Below, one piece after another: positions 1 to 10,965 of a stretch of 64,000 bases of DNA. A program made the position numbers and the translations under genes. Positions within the stretch are counted from its first letter, which is position 1. The number at the start of each line of letters is the position of its first letter. The notes beneath the pieces were generated by a model. The model saw only the letters and a program-made list of their open reading frames with translations, was not told the DNA's origin and searched no databases. Source of the DNA: Sinohyriopsis cumingii (taxonomy: Eukaryota > Mollusca > Bivalvia > Unionida > Unionidae); assembly GCA_028554795.2 (NCBI GenBank), contig CM068841.1:22058308-22122307 (forward strand), in the 5' to 3' direction.

Positions 1-109
1 CCACTCTTTAAGCAATATTTCTGATCTGGTATTATTTTGATCGTACTTGAAATGTGAGCTTATATCATCAAGATCTCATACAATTATGATCAGAATGTGT
101 ACAGTGCAC

Positions 110-660
110 GGCCAGTTATGGCATAAATTTGAACATGTAATGTTTTGAGCAAATTACCGCATAAATTTGAATGTATACAGTGCTGGGCCAGTTATGGCAT
201 AAATTTGAATGTGTACAGTGTAGGGCCAGTTATGGCATAAATTTGAGTGTATACAGTGCAGGGCCAGTTATGGCATAAATTTGAATGTGTACAGTGCAGG
301 GCCAGTTACAACATAAATTTGAATGTGTACAGTGCAGGGTCAGTTATGGCATAAATTTGAATGTGTACAGTGCAGGGCCAGTTATGGCATAAATTTGAAT
401 GTGTACAGTGCAGGGTCAGTTAGGACATAAATTTTAATGTGTACAATGCATGGCCAGTTATGACATTAATTTGAATGTGTTCAGTGCAGGGCCAGTTACA
501 GCATAAATTTGAATGTGTACAGTGCAGGGCCAGCAACGGCATACATTTTAATGTGTACAGTGCAGGGCCAATTACAGCATAAATTTGAATGTGTTCAGTG
601 CAGGGCCAGTTATGGCATAAATTTGAATGTGTACAGTGCAGGGCCAGTTATGGCATAAAT
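110..660. repeat. 38-bp minisatellite
   Basis: About 14 copies of a 38-bp unit (gggccagttatggcataaat followed by ttgaatgtgtacagtgca) with scattered substitutions. The unit length is not a multiple of three. Confidence 0.9.
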
Positions 661-1667
661 CTGCACCAGAAAGAGGCAGCCAGCTAGAAAGTTAGTAATA
701 TTGTTCAAGATTTGTCTTGAAGCTCTCCACTGATTTCGTGTACTCAACAGTCACTCAGATGATTTAGTCCACAAATTTTTTTACGAAGATGAATTCTAAA
801 TTGTTCTGTTCTACATTGTGCAACTCTGCTGTTATTAATTTATGATAGTGAATGAAATCTGTGTATATTAATGAGAGGAAGCTGTATCTGATTGTCGGAT
901 CTACATACAGCTATGGAAACCATACTTCTGATCAGATTTTAATCAAACTTGGAATGTGGGCTTTTATCACCAAGATTTCAAACTGGTTTGATAATGAGCA
1001 AGATCGATGGATACAAATGAGGTGATCTGATTGGCTAAGCTTACTATCACTTTGGAGGTTGTATTTCTAATTTGATTTTGATTACACTTGGAACTTGGGC
1101 TTAGACTGACATTGGCTGTTACTTAGCATTGAGCACTATGATGCATAAGTGACTGCTATTCCATAAACCATATGGTGTATTTAACTTACATTTGATACCC
1201 TGTCTGACAATTCTAGTCCGGACTGTGCATTTGAACACATAGTTATGTCACCCAGCTTTATAAACCTTGAAGTAGGTTGTCAAGCTCCAAACTGATTGTC
1301 CCAGCCGAATACAGCTTGAGGCTTTTTCCAAATGGCAGTGCGTTTTTACAGATAATCATCCCAAAACTAATACAAAAAATAAATTTAATAAATGACCTAT
1401 TGTTGATGTGCTCGGAACCCAAATTGAGTGTCACTAGCCATTAGAGGATCATTGTACCAGTCCTAAAAAAACATGCCTCTTGCTTATATTTAATTCTGAA
1501 TTGTTATAAATGCATTTTAGTCTTTTAAACAAAATTAACTATTTGTCATATTTGAATGTATAATTGTTTCTTCTTTAATTCTTCAGACATAAGTTTTGTT
1601 TTAGATTGAATGAAATTAATTACAATGAAAATAGTTTTTTTTTATGTAGAAAGAACTCATAGTTACA

Positions 1668-1740
1668 GTATTAATAATAACAATATTATTATTATTTCTA
1701 TTATTATTATTTTGTATTATTATTATTATTATTAAGATAT
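1668..1740. repeat. ATT microsatellite
   Basis: Interrupted (att)n tract within AT-rich intron sequence. Confidence 0.8.
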
Positions 1741-2366
1741 GTTGTATTTTTTCTGATTATTGTTATTTTTGTTGTTGTTAAAAAAAATTAATTTCTTTGA
1801 TGTATGTGGTAGATTTGACTCCAGTATTGATTTTTTTTTGTTAAAAATTTACTTGTTTTTCAATTTTAGAACTATTAAGTAACTTCATAGGGTTTTCTGT
1901 TCCAAAGATGAACTTTTTTCATGCAATATATTTCCAAACACAAAGATATAATTTAAGAATTAAGAGACAAGAGGAAGTTTGTGTAATTACAGTATGGGGG
2001 GAGGATCTTTTTTTAATTTTAGCACTGTGTTTTGGTGAATTCCCAGAGAAATGCTGGGTTAGGTAATACTTAATGACTTGTGCAACATTTTGTGCTATGG
2101 CAGAGAGTTATCATAACATTGATTTAAGTGTGTTTGACACCAGACAATGCATTTAACTATACAAAAGATAAAAAGATCTTCATTCTTCAAACCAGGTGCA
2201 GATGAACATGTCAGGGATTGGATGAATTTGTTGGTAACTACTGCTGTTCATGAATATTTAAAGTCATTCTGTATTTTCAAGATTTTGCACGGCTTTGATA
2301 ATGAGAGACCTTGCAGATTAATATGGTGATCTTGCAATAGTTTGCTGATCCACTTAACACTCAAGA

Positions 2367-2792
2367 TAGGATTTTGATCAAACTTGTTATGTAGGGTTGT
2401 TTCATGATCTTTGATGAGTTTAATTATGAGTGAGGTCTAAATTTGTATCATCATGGGTTTATTGTGATGTCTGGAGGATTTTGATCAAACTTGTTATGTA
2501 GGGTTGTTTCATGACCTTTGATGAGTTTGATTATGAGTGAGGTCTAAATTTGTATCATCATGGGTTTATTGTGATGTCTGGAGGATTTTGATCAAACTTG
2601 TTATGTAGGGTTGTTTCATGACCTTTGATGAGTTTGATTATGAGTGAGGTCTAAATTTGTATCATCATGGGTTTATTGTGATGTCTGGAGGATTTTGATC
2701 AAACTTGTTATGTAGGGTTGTTTCATGATCTTTGACGAGTTTGATATGAGTGAGGTCTAAATTTGTATCATCATGGGTTTATTGTGATGTCT
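2367..2792. repeat. 107-bp tandem repeat, four units
   Basis: Four units of 107 bp starting ggattttgatcaaacttgtt and ending gtttattgtgatgtctgg. The inner units are nearly identical and the outer ones more diverged. Isolated degenerate relatives lie upstream in the same intron. Confidence 0.9.
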
Positions 2793-3280
2793 GGTTGGTC
2801 CTGACTCAAAATGATTCTGATCTGATATCCACTATAGTAACCATAGTGGACAACTTGAAAATCTTGTTACTGCTGATCTAGAAGAATTGATGGTCGTATT
2901 GACAGAAGATTTTCACCCAATGACTTCTTATGATGTTTACTTGATTCTGAATGAAAATGGTGCCCTTCAGAATTCCAATATGGCTGCCACCAAAATTGGC
3001 TATAGTTTATTGTTTTCAGTTGATAGTTATGCATACTATTTCAGTGTAAATGTCACTTACATGTAAACCTAGGACATGTCTGTTAAGATAATGAAGCATT
3101 CCAAAATCACAGTATTGTACGATTAGTGAATTTATCAAGGATACTGAAACGAACTTTGTCATTAACTTTATCATCAGTCTGCAAAACTTTTAAGCTGCAG
3201 ATTTGCCTTCTTTATGAAAGTGAGAAAATATTTACATAAAATTGTATAAATTTACATTGTTCAACTTTTTTTTTATTCAG

Positions 3281-3334
3281 TCGAGAGTAGTGCATCAACA
3301 AAAGGGAGAAAGAAACTTCCATGCATTCTATCAG
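3281..3334 (+). CDS. Myo1d: Myo1d-like exon 1 of window (motor domain)
   Basis: A 54-nt exon of 18 codons, phase 0 at both ends. The acceptor is ttttattcag and the donor is a consensus gtaagt at 3335. It encodes SRVVHQQKGERNFHAFYQ, the myosin segment that follows switch I and ends in the conserved FHxFYQ just before the LLSG motif in the next exon. It is too short to call alone. Support comes from the motif, consensus splice sites and phase match to exon 2. The preceding exon, which should carry switch I (NxNSSRFGK), was not found upstream in the window and probably lies 5' of base 1. Confidence 0.88.
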
Positions 3335-4552
3335 GTAAGTTACTTGTAGACCACATGTGAGGTTCAAATTATGTTGAAAGCATTTATCATTTATTTGAAT
3401 ATTATATGGGATTGATTGTTTTATATACAGAAACAAATCATCTAACTATGGAAGGGAGGTAACTCCAAAACTCTTCAGCTTAATCTTCATAGACTTAGTG
3501 ATTGTTCCCACTTTTTGTGGCAAGGACATCTAGATTTGGTCATGTCTGTCCATTTGTCTGTACATACATCTATCCAAATGAATACGTTTGCAAGATTTCA
3601 CAAAAAACATTGAGGGCTAATCCAGTAAAACATACACAGGACCAAGGGAAGGCGCTTTTAATGTAGAATAGTCACCCGTAGATGCAATTTAGAATTTTTA
3701 TTGTTTTCATATGAACTCTTTGGATAATTCTGGAGTTTCCTGGCATACATTTTTAAACATGTGCCATCCCTGTGTACCATGTATGTTTAAATGGAATAGC
3801 ATTGAACAGATTAATGAAATCCAGTTAGCATATTTCTATTCATATGTAGGTGTCCTGTGTAGATTCATCAGCTTTTACAGCAATTTTTTTCACAAGTTTT
3901 TATACATGTTAACTTTTTGGTGTTAGGGATATAGTATTTTATACTTTTATTCATGTGTTCATTATTTTTTTCTGTTCATTCTTTTATTCATTGATTTGGT
4001 TATTAATTCATTTCACACTCAATAGCTTGGATCCCATTTCATTGACACTGACAAATATTATTATGCTAATGCATATGAGGAAGTGTAACTCATTTATACC
4101 AAAACCAGGTCACTGTGACCTATTTTTCATGTTTTCAGTATCTTAGACTCTATGTCAACTAGGCATGAAAATTGGTATATGGATGCATATATAAAAAAAA
4201 CTGAACTAGACTAACACTTTTTTAACTGATCTAATTTGATGTTATGGTGACTTTAATGTTTCAGTCATTCATTCATTACACTCACAATATCTCAAAGACA
4301 GTTTCAAAGTATACATGAAAATTGGTGTGTGGATGCTTCTTAGGAAGAGTAACTTTGCCATACCTACACCAGTTCACTGAGACCTAATTTTCATGCTTGA
4401 TTTTTATATATTTAACTATTTATTCATTATGCCCACAATATATTTGACCATATTTAACCTGATCTCATATAAATTGTATTTAGATGCATCTCAGTAAGTG
4501 TAACTCAACAATAACAAAGGGGATCACCATATATATTTACATATAAATAATT

Positions 4553-4735
4553 CAAGTCCAACTGCAAACAGCATAGACACTGCTCATCCATCAGTTAATG
4601 GACAGGCAGATCTTGGTCTTTGTTCTTTGTACTACTGAGTACTCCTCACAAACCACATAGACCTAGATCTGTTGGCACACATGATGGCTGACTTGGGTCT
4701 GTGCAGTTTGCAGTTGAACTCATAAGCAAGTAAAT
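4553..4735. repeat. Hairpin-element pair
   Basis: Imperfect members of the dispersed hairpin family: tccaactgcaaacagcatag at the left, with cacatagacctagatctg and gacttgggtctgtgcagttt forming a stem around an atgatgg loop on the right. Confidence 0.65.
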
Positions 4736-6301
4736 TTACCTGAGATTTTTATCACAGTGTTAGGAGTCTATGCTCTTAAAATAAGTAACAGAAAAGAGTG
4801 AAGACAACAATCTTTGTAAAATTTAACAAATAATTTATTTCCCAAGAACACAAAGTGAAGAATGAGAAAAAAAACCGATATGGTATTGCAAATTAAATCC
4901 AAATATAATCCAAGAACTAAAAACACAAGTCATATCAATGAAAAGTTCTAAGTGAATCTCAGTTCAAATCCCAATGAAATTCAAGTTGGAAGGTGATGAC
5001 ATCAGTAATAGTCATCAGTGTATTGATGTGTCAACAGTCTCTTGTTGGATCACAGAAAATATTATTCCAGTTTTGAATTCTGTATAAATTCTATTAAATG
5101 TCTTTGTCCAAGAATTATATCAGAATACTTCTGTATTTCCATGAAAATAATCACTTGAATTCAATAATTTGAAGAAAATTAAACTCATCCGAAACTGGTC
5201 ACAACATAACACAACATACAGTGCTAGGTATGAAAGCAAGACTGATAGAATTTTTATCACAGCATCAGTTTTATGACTACTTAAAATACAAAACAGATTC
5301 CCAGATAAGGGTCTTGTTCATTATTCTGGAAAAAATAAAAGTTTGTTTACCAGTTGACACATGTTTCATATCACATAGTCCAGGTATGAACTTGGTTCAA
5401 CTTATAGATTCTTACTTTGAGAAAAACAAAAAATAAAAATACATTGAAAATTAAAAAAATCAAGTCAAACAGAACTCAACTCTATTCTGGATAATATCAA
5501 ATCAAGTAACCAATATTATATGACAGTAGCGTGTAATGGAATTAAAAAAATAAAACTAACAAAGAAACAATTAAATATACATAACAGTAGTATAAGATTT
5601 GGTTTAAACATTTGTCAATTTATGACATGTTTTTGTTAGACCTTTTCATCCCCCTTTTCGCTTCAGTAGGCATTATTTCACAAAACAGATAAGTTTTATT
5701 AGTGTTTTAAATGAACATTTTGAAAGTATGTTGTGTATATAACTCTAACCCATGATTTTTATTTGTCCATATAACACCATGGGTTCAGAGTGTGGGGACC
5801 TGAGTGGTATATTATTATAAATCACTAAGTAATTTTTCATAATTACTATTTATACATACATCGATCTCACTACATCGCTTATTTTCTCTTATTTCCCCTC
5901 TTCCACCCTCCTCATTGTCTCTACTCCATCTATAAATACTGCATGACATACCAACACCCACTTCTCATACATACAGAATATGTTTGACTAACCCTTACTA
6001 AATGAAGGATGGGCTCTACAGACCACCCAGTAACTTAATGATGCTGATCCTGCATTTTAAAAGAATTTAACCCCCTTTCCAAGATTGTCATTGATTTCTT
6101 GACCCCCCACAAAGTTCATATTTTCAACTAAGTGTCCCTTATGTTGATATCTTTTCCTAATCACATGTTGCTGATTTGAAACCTGATAATGGTAACTGTT
6201 GATTCTGTTGTTTCCATTCATCTTGCTCTGTCTTACCTTACACAACACCTTCCAATATTTCTCACTCTAAAATCCTCTTCATTATATTACTGTTGCAGAT
6301 T

Positions 6302-6620
6302 ACTGCTCCAGTGGCCAAGTGGTTAGAGCATCCGCCTTGGATGCAGGAGGTCATGGGTTCGATCCTTAGCCGAGTCATACCAAAGACTTATTATAAAAAT
6401 GGTACTAACAGCTGCCTCACATGGCGCTCAGCATTGAGAGGTTAGTGTTAGGACTGGTCGGCCTGGTGTCAGGACAATGTGACTGGGTGGGACATCATGC
6501 TACATGTCTGCAGCATGATGCCCCAGTGCTACACATCACTATAAACTGCCACACTGCAGATGTCATAGTGACCAAAACATTTTAAAGTTACATTAAAAAT
6601 CCAGATCACATACACACACA
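6302..6620 (+). mobile_element. tRNA-derived SINE, family B (full length)
   Basis: The A-box region (agtggccaagtggttagagc) and B box (gggttcgatcc) form a tRNA-like head. The body starts agtcataccaaagactta and the tail is cacacaca-rich. It is flanked by a perfect 14-bp target-site duplication, tactgttgcagatt, at 6288-6301 and 6621-6634. It encodes no protein and depends on a LINE partner not in the window. Confidence 0.93.
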
Positions 6621-6802
6621 TACTGTTGCAGATTTTATCACACATACAATCAGTAAACTTTGCAGTCATCTTTACATAGATTTCCTACAGCTTTTGGACA
6701 GGAACAAACTTTTTCCATAAACATTTCATACTTTACATTTACTAAAGGTTTCCTCATAAAATTTTAACTTTTTTGTTAAGGTGAGGTTTGTTGCTTTTTC
6801 AG

Positions 6803-6898
6803 CTTTTAAGTGGCACTCCAGACCAGAAGCTAGAAGAGATGAAATTAAGCAGAAATCCTGATGAATACTATTTTATTCGACAGGGCGAATCTCCAAAG
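6803..6898 (+). CDS. Myo1d: Myo1d-like exon 2 (motor domain, LLSG segment)
   Basis: A 96-nt exon of 32 codons, phase 0 at both ends. The acceptor is tgctttttcag and the donor is aag|gtttca, weaker than consensus. It begins LLSGTPDQKLEEMKL and ends YYFIRQGESPK, matching the class I myosin stretch after FYQ (LLxG, then a variable helix and a Y-x-Y/F motif). It joins exon 1 to give FYQLLSG without a gap. A SINE (6302-6620) sits about 180 bp upstream of the acceptor. Confidence 0.92.
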
Positions 6899-7018
6899 GT
6901 TTCAAGTTTTCTCTCATTAATCTTTAAAAGAAAATCACCACAAAGTTTTCCATAAAAAGTGCTGAATTTTGTCTTTGTCAATGTTACTGATGCAAGAAGA
7001 GTGTGTCTTTATTCACTA

Positions 7019-7130
7019 AGTGATGTATTTAATGATATATAACATTTGAATCTCAAATTAGATTGACCAATAAGTGATGTAGATGATGACATATAACATT
7101 TGAGTATCAATTAGATAGACCACCACAGTG
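7019..7130. repeat. Tandem duplication of about 58 bp
   Basis: Two copies sharing aagtgatgta, atgatatataacatttga and tcaaattagattgacca-type words, just upstream of the 47-bp array. Confidence 0.7.
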
Positions 7131-7205
7131 TTATCTTCTAGTGTGACTAAATGTAACTTTAAAAAGATTGATTTTTTTGTTGTCTTGGACATATTCTTAC
7201 AGTTT

Positions 7206-8056
7206 ATGAGAAGTAGCTGCTCTTACATTATTCTATGTTTCATTTCATAAAGTCCACGTGATTTATGTCTTACATTATTCCACGTTTCATTTCACAAAGT
7301 CCACGTGACTCATGTCGTACATTATTCCATGTTTCATTTCACAAAGTCCATGTGATTCATGTCGTACATTATTCCATGTTTCATTTCACAAAGTCCACGT
7401 GATTCATGTCGTACATTATTCCATGTTTCATTTCACAAAGTCCACGTGATTCATGTCGTACATTATTCCATGTTTCATTTCACAAAGTCCACGTGATTCA
7501 TGTCGTACATTATTCCCTGTTTCATTTCACAAAGTCCACGTGATTCATGTCGTACATTATTCCATGTTTCATTTCACAAAGTCCATGTATTCCACGTCTT
7601 ACATTATTCCATGTTTCATTTCACAAAGTCCATGTATTCCACGTCTTACATTATTCCATGTTTTATTTCACAAAGTTCATGTAATTCATGTCTTACATTA
7701 TTCCACATTTCATTTCACAAAATCCGTGTAATTCATGTATTAAATTATTCCATGTTTCATTTCAAAAAGTCAACAGGGGGCCGCGAGTGGCCAAGTGGTC
7801 TAAAGCACTCTCTGTTATGGATCACTGCCATCTTACCTCTGTCCACGTGGGCTTGAGTCTCGGATTCAGCCATTGTGGGTATTTGAGAAAGCTTGCCAGT
7901 AGCTTCTCGTGGGTCGGTGGTTCCTTCTGGGGTTTTCCCGGGTTCTTCCTCCACCATTAATACTGGCCACCATGTACAGCCTATCATGTGCTGAAAAATG
8001 GCATTAAACCCTACAACAACAACAACAACAACAATGTCCACATAATTCATGTCTTA
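7206..8056. repeat. 47-48-bp minisatellite interrupted by a SINE
   Basis: About 11-12 units with the words cattattccatgtttcatttc and acaaagtccacgtgattcat. The array is broken by the SINE at about 7786-8034. The repeat word tccacataattcatgtctta resumes on the far side, ending just before the exon 3 acceptor. Frames opened through it are repeat artefacts. Confidence 0.88.
7786..8034 (+). mobile_element. tRNA-derived SINE, family A, in a minisatellite
   Basis: The tRNA-like head is gagtggccaagtggtctaaa with a degenerate B box (gggcttgagtc). The body contains gagaaagcttgccagtagct and cctccaccattaatactggc. It ends gcattaaaccctacaac with repeated caa. It is inserted in the 47-bp array, whose sequence continues on both sides. 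Confidence 0.92.
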
Positions 8057-8077
8057 CAGTATGGTTTTATTTTGTAG

Positions 8078-8197
8078 TGTTCAACAATAAATGACCAGTC
8101 AGACTACAAGGCAGTGATGGGGGCCATGAAAACACTGAACTTTGCCTTCAAGCATGCTGAAACACTGTGGAAAATAGTTGCAACAGTCTTACATATG
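8078..8197 (+). CDS. Myo1d: Myo1d-like exon 3 (motor domain)
   Basis: A 120-nt exon of 40 codons, phase 0. The acceptor is ttattttgtag and the donor is catatg|gtaagt. It encodes CSTINDQSDYKAVMGAMKTL then LWKIVATVLHM, the myosin STIND-x-x-(D/E)(Y/F) and WKIVAAVLHLGN region, which is completed by GN at the start of exon 4. The exon is flanked on both sides by tandem arrays. The downstream array (8198-8700) is made of repeats of this exon's own donor region. Confidence 0.94.
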
Positions 8198-8700
8198 GTA
8201 AGTCTGTAGAACACATATGGCAAGTCTGTAGAATGCATACAGTTATTGCCTTCTATTGGTATTGTGGTAATTCTGTAGAACACATATGGCAAGTCTGTAG
8301 AATGCATGCAGTTATTGCCTTCTATTGGTATTTTGTTAAGTCTGTAGAATGCATACAGTTATTGCCTTCTAATGGTATTTTGGTAAGTCTGTAGAATGCA
8401 TACAGTTATTGCTTCTATTGGTATTTTGGTATGTCTGTAGAATGCATACAGTTATTGTCTTCTGTTGGTATTTTGGTAAGTCTGTAGAACGCATACAATT
8501 ATTTCCTTCTATTGGTATTTTGGTAAGTCTGTTGAACGCATACAGTTATTGCTTCTACTGGTATTTTGGTAAGTCTTTAGAACACATGTTTATCACCTTC
8601 TGTTGGTATTTTGGTAAGTCTTTAGAACACATTCAGTTATTACCTTCTGTTGGTATTTTGGTGAGTCTGTGGAACACATACAGTTATCACCTTTTGCATG
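8198..8700. repeat. Minisatellite built from the exon 3 splice donor
   Basis: About ten units of roughly 47 bp, each starting like the real donor: ggtaagtctgtagaa, then gcatacagttattgccttct and attggtatttt. The first two units even keep the last exon bases (catatg). At least five later units retain a perfect ggtaagt, near 8380, 8475, 8522, 8569 and 8614. Others read ggtatgt, ggtgagt or gttaagt. Confidence 0.9.
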
Positions 8701-10145
8701 TGGTATGAGTATGGAAATTAAGTGAGTGGACTGCTTGCTATTCGTTTGAGGCCTTTGTTGGTTAATCAAGGTAAATATTGATGCCTGTACATTGTATTGC
8801 TGGCTTTTGCTCCAAAGTTACTCAAAGCCTATGACATAAGGCCATTAAAATCTGGCTCTTTGGGGTTGACAGTGATAATCGCTTGTCAGGCAGAATTTCT
8901 AGTTTGAAAAAGGGTCAAGATCACTTAATTTATTTTTTGCATGATAATATTTACAGTGGTTACAGGAGACTTGAAAAGTAAAGGTGAGCTAACATCATCG
9001 TTGATTACAATGTTATTTTTTTATTCTTTTCAATTTGAACTCTTTGGACAAGTATTTTTTTTCTGTGTTTGGGGCATAAATGTTTTACAGTCACAAATCT
9101 AGTTAATTTTACTTGTCACCTATTGAAGCCGGGTATCAGTAATTCTGCATTTGTGTATGTGGATTGTTTGCCTCCTGTCAGCTGTGAATATATTTTTGGA
9201 GCTATTGTTGTACATTTTATATTTATTTTACTCACCATTCCATTTACATTTTATTGGCTCAGATATCTACCTTCAAGTATATAGCATGCTGTCTACTAAG
9301 CATATTTTGTGTTTGAAATATTAGACTATTTTCTATATTTAACTCTGTTTTAACTCTTGGCCTTTTAAAAAATAAATGCAGTCAAGCTAAGTAAAGGGAC
9401 AAAACTCCAAGAGAGAACCTTATATTACTGGTTACCTCCCTTGACATAGTCATAAAGTTTCAGTGTAATGCTGCAAACGGTATATTATTTCAATAAAGAA
9501 ATTGCTCATAAAGGACAATACCTAAATTATTTCTCTTTTGTGAGGCAAGGTGAAGAAAAGACTTTAAATATTTTTTCATGTATATTAAGGGAGGTCAGCA
9601 TTTGCATATTAATATAAAAATAGAATTTTATTATCAATATCTCATGATTTGTGTTTGTTCTGTTGATCCTGTTAAATGTACCATGTATTTTATTACCTTA
9701 TTTGGTTGAGTGTTTGACATACGATCCAAGGGTCTTTGGGTTTGATTTCCACCCAAGTCAGCCTGGGTTGGCTGCCTCAGTGTGCGCTTGGGAAAGGCAC
9801 TATGCTTCCAGTTCCTTGGCATTATATAGCTAATAATGTGATTAATGCGCTGTTAAAACCATCCAACCTCAATACTTTTGATCTATATTTATCATTCAGC
9901 CTGTACTTGGTGGCATCTTGGTTCAATCCCATCCTCTGTCCATCTTTACATCCATCCATATGGTAAACATTGTGTTGATAGAGAGTGATGATTTCTCTTA
10001 CCGTATAACAGCTAAAAATCAAACATGTGACAGTCAGTGGCCAAAATCATTTCACTTTATACTTTCACTGTCTCAACGTGTTGCAAGGTCTTGAATTAAG
10101 AACAAGATGAGAAAATAAATTTAAGGATTTTTCTTACACCTGCAG
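8701..10145 (+). other. Intron 3, distal part
   Basis: Mostly unstructured AT-rich sequence. The only item recognised is a degraded tRNA-like SINE around 9698-9835. Confidence 0.5.
9698..9835 (+). mobile_element. Degraded tRNA-derived SINE-like sequence, family C
   Basis: It has an A-box-like tttggttgagtgtttgac, a B-box-like gggtttgatttcc and then tgcgcttgggaaaggcacta. It resembles the head of a tRNA-derived SINE but lacks a clear tail and target duplication. Low-to-moderate confidence. Confidence 0.45.
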
Positions 10146-10358
10146 GGCAATATGGAGTTTGACACAGTGGATGAAGTCCATGACACAGTGGGAGTTCGAG
10201 ATGCTCACAGCCTGAAAAACCTTGCAGGACTTTTATCAGTTGCACCAGATGACCTGAAAAAGGCATTAACATCCAGAGTGATTGCTGCTGGCGGCAATAT
10301 TGTCAATAAAGAGTTTACAAAATCAGAGGCCTTGTATGCCAGGGATGCATTTGCAAAG
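10146..10358 (+). CDS. Myo1d: Myo1d-like exon 4 (motor domain, TEDS/DALAK region)
   Basis: A 213-nt exon of 71 codons, phase 0. The acceptor is acacctgcag. It starts GNMEFDTVDEV, continues through LKNLAGLLSV and ALTSRVIAAGGNIVNKEFTK, and ends LYARDAFAK, the DALAK-like motif of all myosins. By the usual rule, the residue 16 before the D of that motif is the TEDS site. Here it is the Asn of GGN rather than Thr, Glu, Asp or Ser. The donor is aag|gtactg, which is weak. A strong in-frame gtaagt lies 24 nt further on at 10383. The boundary at 10358 is chosen because all known myosins join DAxAK directly to the xIYxRxF of the next exon. Confidence 0.94.
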
Positions 10359-10382
10359 GTACTGTACATCAAACAAATCTCT

Positions 10383-10388
10383 GTAAGT
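10383..10388 (+). promoter_or_regulatory. Strong candidate alternative donor after exon 4
   Basis: TCT|GTAAGT lies 24 nt past the weak AAG|GTACTG. Using it would insert eight residues (VLYIKQIS) between DAFAK and AIYDRMF without changing frame. Confidence 0.45.
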
Positions 10389-10662
10389 AAAGCTAATGCA
10401 TTGCATAGCAAGAAGTAAGATAAATTAGGAAGAATTTTCACTTTTTTATTTGTTAAAGATTATTTTGATGCAATTGATTGTTTGTTGTCTTCTCTTCTAT
10501 TTTAATAACTTGTATATAACTGAATTTGCAAAATAAGAATGCAAAAACAAAAGCAGCTCCATGGACCATATCTTTTAAACATGAAGAGATTGCAGTTTGT
10601 ATTAATTACTAGCATTTGTGAATTGTTTTACAAGTTATTTTCTTTTTGCATTCAGTGGTCTA

Positions 10663-10965
10663 ATGTAGCTTAGGTACAGTTAAGGTAATTTCTTTGGTAA
10701 GAAGGTCAAATGTGGCTTAGATATGGTTAATTACATACTTTGGTAAGAAGGTCAAATGTGGCTTAGATATGGTTATTTACATTCTTTGGTAAGAAGGTCA
10801 AATGTGGCTTAGATATGGTTAATTACAATCTTTGGTAAGAAGGTCAAATGTGGCTTAGATACGGTTAATTACATACTTTGGTAAGAAGGTCAAAGGTGGC
10901 TTAGGTATGGTTATTTACATTCTTTGGTAAGAAGGTCAGATGTGGCTTAGATACAGTCTTGTTAA
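10663..10965. repeat. 46-bp minisatellite with donor-like ggtaaga
   Basis: About six units of 46 bp (aaggtcaaatgtggcttaga, tatggttatttacattcttt, ggtaag). Each unit carries ggtaagaagg, which resembles a splice donor. The array lies 300 bp downstream of exon 4. Confidence 0.88.

Larger units (their letters stand above)
1..3280 (+). other. Intron sequence 5' of first visible exon
   Basis: No coding sequence recognised. It holds the 38-bp array (110-660), the 107-bp array (2367-2792) and single degenerate copies of that 107-bp unit near 15-95, 925-1000 and 1060-1100 (shared words such as gattttgatcaaacttg and gataatgag). An ATT-rich microsatellite lies at about 1668-1740. 2840-3000 is one copy of the degenerate unit also seen at 44600-44770 and 51290-52100. 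1100-2360 is otherwise AT-rich with no structure noticed. Confidence 0.6.
3335..6802 (+). other. Intron 1 (between exons 1 and 2)
   Basis: 4010-4540 contains two or three degenerate units of roughly 170 bp (shared phrases: catgaaaattggt, ggatgc, gtgtaactc, ggtcactg). A hairpin element pair lies at 4553-4735 and a SINE at 6302-6620. 4736-6287 is AT-rich with nothing recognised. Confidence 0.55.

Noticed and set aside
110-660. CRISPR-like regular repeats
   Set aside because: Units are contiguous without unique spacers, and the DNA is clearly animal. The same applies to all other arrays here.
6302-6400. Possible functional tRNA gene
   Set aside because: A and B boxes are present, but the sequence continues into a repeated body with tail and target duplications. 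It is the head of a SINE, as are those at 12742, 17817, 22725 and 53299.
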